Assembly: GCA_029269125.1 (NCBI GenBank)
Contig: JARHXX010000005.1
Coordinates: forward strand, 1 to 64,000
Source: Kiritimatiellaeota bacterium B1221
Lineage (GTDB): Bacteria > Verrucomicrobiota > Kiritimatiellia > SS1-B-03-39 > UBA6053
Length of the DNA stretch: 64,000 nt
Direction of reading: 5' to 3'
Within the stretch, counting starts at the first letter, position 1. Each line of letters opens with the position of its first letter. Position numbers and translations under genes: made by a program. Below, piece by piece: positions 61,996 to 64,000 of the stretch. The notes under the pieces are model-generated. The model did no database searches and had not been told where the DNA came from. It worked only from the letters and a program-made list of their open reading frames with translations.

Positions 61996-62017
61996 GATCG
62001 GTCTAATCAGACCGATC
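61996..62017. repeat. palindrome related to the one at 26673
   Basis: GATCGGTCT-AATC-AGACCGATC is a 9-bp perfect stem with a four-base loop between the convergent permease and trmD genes. It shares the ATCGGTC/GACCGAT core with the 20-bp palindrome at 26673-26692. It could serve as a weak terminator, but no T tract follows on either strand. Confidence 0.6.
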
Positions 62018-62071
62018 GGCCCGATTCGCGTCACAGCTGTCCGACAGTTTCCGGCCGGTGTGACCGCTTTA

Positions 62072-62740
62072 TTACATAAGATCTGGCCGAACGGCCCGGG
62101 TCTTTTTTTCGGCCTGTTCGCGACGCCAAGCGTTGATGGCGGCGTGGTTACCGGAAAGTAACACTGAAGGGACTTTCATACCCCGAAAGTCCTCCGGGCG
62201 GGTGTAGTGGGGATGGTCCAGGATGCCACTGCTGAAGCTTTCCTGAGCGGTGGCGGCCTCGCCCCCTCCCAGGACACCGGGGATGAGGCGGACGGTGGCG
62301 TCAATCACTACGGCTGCGGCCAAGGCCCCATTGGTAAGGACGTAATCCCCGATACTTATTTCTTCATCCACCAGGGCTTCTAAAACGCGTTCATCCACCC
62401 CCTCGTAGTGACCGCATAAAAAAATCAGATGGGAGGTTTTACAAAGGTTTTCGGCTTTGGCTTGTGTGAAAGCAGGGCCCTGGGGGGAAAGGTAGATGAC
62501 CCGGCTATCGGCTTTGCGCAACGATTCAATGGCCGAGAAGAGGGGCTCCGGCTTCATGACCATTCCGGGGCCGCCCCCATAAGCCCGGTCATCGGTGGTG
62601 CGGTGAATATCGGTGGTAAAGTCGCGGGGATTGGTGAACCCGAATTCTACAGCACCACTTTCCGTGGCACGCTTCATCATCGACTGTTCCAGAAACCCTT
62701 TCAGCATGTCCGGAAAGAGGGTAATGACATCGATTCGCAT
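62072..62740 (-). CDS. trmD: tRNA (guanine-37-N1)-methyltransferase
   Basis: 222 residues. SPOUT-fold TrmD motifs in order: MRIDVITLFPDML, RDFTTDIHRTTDDRAYGGGPGMVMKPEPL, LCGHYEGVDERVLE, the trefoil-knot SAM site SIGDYVLTNGALAA, and the C-terminal domain with HPHYTRPEDFRGMKVP and LSGNHAAINAWRREQ. It methylates G37 next to the anticodon and prevents frameshifting. It follows khpA by eight bases. The usual neighbours rimM and rplS are missing here. Confidence 0.97.
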   Translation of the reverse strand: MRIDVITLFPDMLKGFLEQSMMKRATESGAVEFGFTNPRDFTTDIHRTTDDRAYGGGPGMVMKPEPLFSAIESLRKADSRVIYLSPQGPAFTQAKAENLCKTSHLIFLCGHYEGVDERVLEALVDEEISIGDYVLTNGALAAAVVIDATVRLIPGVLGGGEAATAQESFSSGILDHPHYTRPEDFRGMKVPSVLLSGNHAAINAWRREQAEKKTRAVRPDLM

Positions 62741-62748
62741 GCGGGTGC

Positions 62749-62985
62749 TCAGGAATCGGGTTCGATCACTTCAATGACAATTTTCCCCTCTCCGCGGGTA
62801 ATTGCATTGATCAATACCCGAATTGCGGAGATGGTTTTGCCATTTTTACCGATAATGGAGCCCACATCGGTGGCTGCACATCGGATTTCAATGAAGCTGC
62901 AGTTTGCGCCTTTGATTTCTTTTAGATTCAGATCTTCTGGAGTCTGGACCAACGCCCGCAAAATATTCAGGAGCATTTTTTCCAT
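62749..62985 (-). CDS. khpA: KH-domain RNA-binding protein KhpA
   Basis: 78 residues, a single KH domain: LNILRALVQTPEDLNLKEIKG, SFIEIRCAATDVGSIIGKNGKTISAIRVLINAI with the RNA-binding GKNG loop. KhpA partners KhpB/Jag-type proteins and binds many RNAs. It lies between rpsP and trmD, its standard place in Gram-positive and PVC genomes. Confidence 0.95.
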   Translation of the reverse strand: MEKMLLNILRALVQTPEDLNLKEIKGANCSFIEIRCAATDVGSIIGKNGKTISAIRVLINAITRGEGKIVIEVIEPDS

Positions 62986-63028
62986 GTAGAAACCTAAAGG
63001 AGAAGAAGGGCGGGAGGCCCTTCAGTCA

Positions 63029-63349
63029 TTATTCCGCTGCTGCGGCTTCTACAGTTTCTTCCGCAACGGGCGCTTCTTCAGTAGCGGCAACCGGTGCGTG
63101 AACCGTGGAACTGTGATCAATCGCACGTCCGATCAGGGAACGAACCGTGTCGGAGGGGATTGCGCCTACGCCCAACCAGTAATCGTAACGTTCTTTTTTG
63201 AGAACAGTGCGTCCATCACCTTTGGGATCATAGGTGCCCAGAAATTCGATGGCTTTGCCTTTGTTGCTGTTGGCACTGTTGGCGACAACGATGCGGTAAA
63301 ATGGATTGTTGCGGTTACCCATGCGGGTTAAGCGGATACGTACAGACAT
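63029..63349 (-). CDS. rpsP: 30S ribosomal protein S16
   Basis: 106 residues. The bS16 core is clear: MSVRIRLTRMGNRNNPFYRIVVANSANSNKGKAIEFLGTYDP, KERYDYWLGVGAIPSDTVRSLIGR. The last 22 residues are an Ala/Glu/Val-rich acidic tail not present in E. coli. AGGAAG precedes the ATG. First gene of the rpsP-khpA-trmD operon, which has a recognisable sigma-70 promoter upstream. Confidence 0.97.
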   Translation of the reverse strand: MSVRIRLTRMGNRNNPFYRIVVANSANSNKGKAIEFLGTYDPKGDGRTVLKKERYDYWLGVGAIPSDTVRSLIGRAIDHSSTVHAPVAATEEAPVAEETVEAAAAE

Positions 63350-63394
63350 GTGATTCTTCCTGATGGGAGAGTTAGAAAATTGAGAAAGGAGCTT

Positions 63395-63422
63395 TATATA
63401 CAGAATTCCTTCACTCTGGCAA
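63395..63422 (-). promoter_or_regulatory. sigma-70-type promoter of rpsP-khpA-trmD
   Basis: On the minus strand TTGCCA (63417-63422) and TATATA (63395-63400) lie 16 bases apart, about 45 bases before the rpsP ATG. Both boxes match four to five consensus positions. Confidence 0.55.
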
Positions 63423-63447
63423 ACCTTTTTTCAGCGAATCTCGTTTA

Positions 63448-64000
63448 TTAAATTACATCGAAGTTCACTAAACCGCTTTCCCGCAGGCTTAAATAGTACG
63501 CGGATTGCCCCGGAAGCATTTGCCCGACAATGACATGGTCGAGTACTTTGATGCCTAATATTTTACCGGCGGCGATTAAGTCCCGGGTGACTTTGAGATC
63601 TTCGGGGGAAGGGCTGGTGTTTCCGGAAGGGTGATTATGCGCAACCAGTATGGCTGCCGCTTTGCAGTCGATTGCTGGGGCGAAAACCTCTCTTGCGTGC
63701 ACTAAACTGGCATTCAAAGTTCCCTGAGTGACCACGATGGGCTGGCATTTTAACTCATTGCGGACATTTAAAGGGAACACCCAAAATCGTTCGTGTTCCA
63801 ATTCACGTGCCTGTTCCCGCAACAGACGGGCGGCGTCTTCAGGTCCGTGTATCATGGGGGAAGATTCGACCTGTTCCTGACTCAGGCGTCGCGCAAGTTC
63901 CAGGGCGGTTTTGAGTTCGCGTGCTTTTACTTTGCCGATCCCTTTTAGCTGGGTGAATTCGCTGGGTTTGGCTTTGACCAGCGCGGTGAGGGATCCGAAT
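63448..64000 (-). CDS. radC: DNA repair protein RadC, partial (runs off the right edge)
   Basis: The frame is open from the window edge; the ATG at 63855 is internal. The visible part begins in the helix-hairpin-helix region (PSEFTQLKGIGKVKARELKTALELARRL) and continues into the JAB/MPN metalloprotease-like domain: FWVFPLNVRNELK, HAREVFAPAI, and the JAMM metal site in VAHNHPSGNTSPSPED, then LDHVIVG and SLRESGLV. About 184 residues are seen of a usual 220-230. RadC's molecular role is uncertain despite its name. It lies 98 bases upstream of rpsP on the same strand. Confidence 0.94.
   Translation of the reverse strand, partial: FGSLTALVKAKPSEFTQLKGIGKVKARELKTALELARRLSQEQVESSPMIHGPEDAARLLREQARELEHERFWVFPLNVRNELKCQPIVVTQGTLNASLVHAREVFAPAIDCKAAAILVAHNHPSGNTSPSPEDLKVTRDLIAAGKILGIKVLDHVIVGQMLPGQSAYYLSLRESGLVNFDVI

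Overview
The window looks like chromosomal DNA of a Gram-negative bacterium of the PVC group, most plausibly Verrucomicrobiota (Opitutia or Puniceicoccales-like). This is inferred from three PEP-CTERM sorting signals, a eukaryote-type (GSII) glutamine synthetase, OmpW-like barrels, an mreBCD-mrdAB block followed by rng, LacI regulators beside a glycoside hydrolase, and a large secreted protein with CsgG-like domains. No rRNA, transposase, phage or CRISPR array was seen.

Layout. 1-1900: the 3' end (domains V and VI) of a group II intron, then four short same-strand genes, the first three separated by attC-like imperfect palindromes; this resembles the tail of an eroded integron cassette array. 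1950-17800: accessory carbohydrate and surface functions (tannase-family esterase, three PEP-CTERM proteins, an 1847-aa secreted protein, a GH5 glycosidase, two LacI regulators) with housekeeping tal and hemL. 17900-24913: cell-shape operon mreB-mreC-mreD-mrdA-rodA-rng on the minus strand. 25285-31408: macrodomain protein, a DprE1/DprE2-like oxidoreductase pair, tRNA-Gly, fumC, an SprT-like protease and a sugar-nucleotide reductase. 31409-31753: REP-like palindromes.

32540-39409 reads as a self-contained sigma-54 regulon. A REC-GAF-AAA+-Fis activator is divergent from an operon for two outer-membrane barrel proteins, a CPBP protease and a 7TM-DISM histidine kinase, and a good -24/-12 promoter lies between them. 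39439-44808 is a tightly coupled seven-gene type III polyketide synthase cluster (PKS, flavin monooxygenase, three methyltransferases, a YceI-family lipid-binding protein and a small exported protein). It probably makes a methylated phenolic lipid or alkylquinone and is the most interesting system here. An OmpR/HK pair is divergent from it.

46728-64000: aspC, a degenerate 5'-nucleotidase-like protein, an O-antigen-ligase-like protein, a LamG protein, glnA with its own sigma-54 promoter, a Ser/Thr kinase operon, tmk-holB, a sugar ABC transporter operon without ATPase, trmD-khpA-rpsP without rimM or rplS, and the 3' part of radC running off the right edge. Functional calls come from reading motifs; no database search was run.
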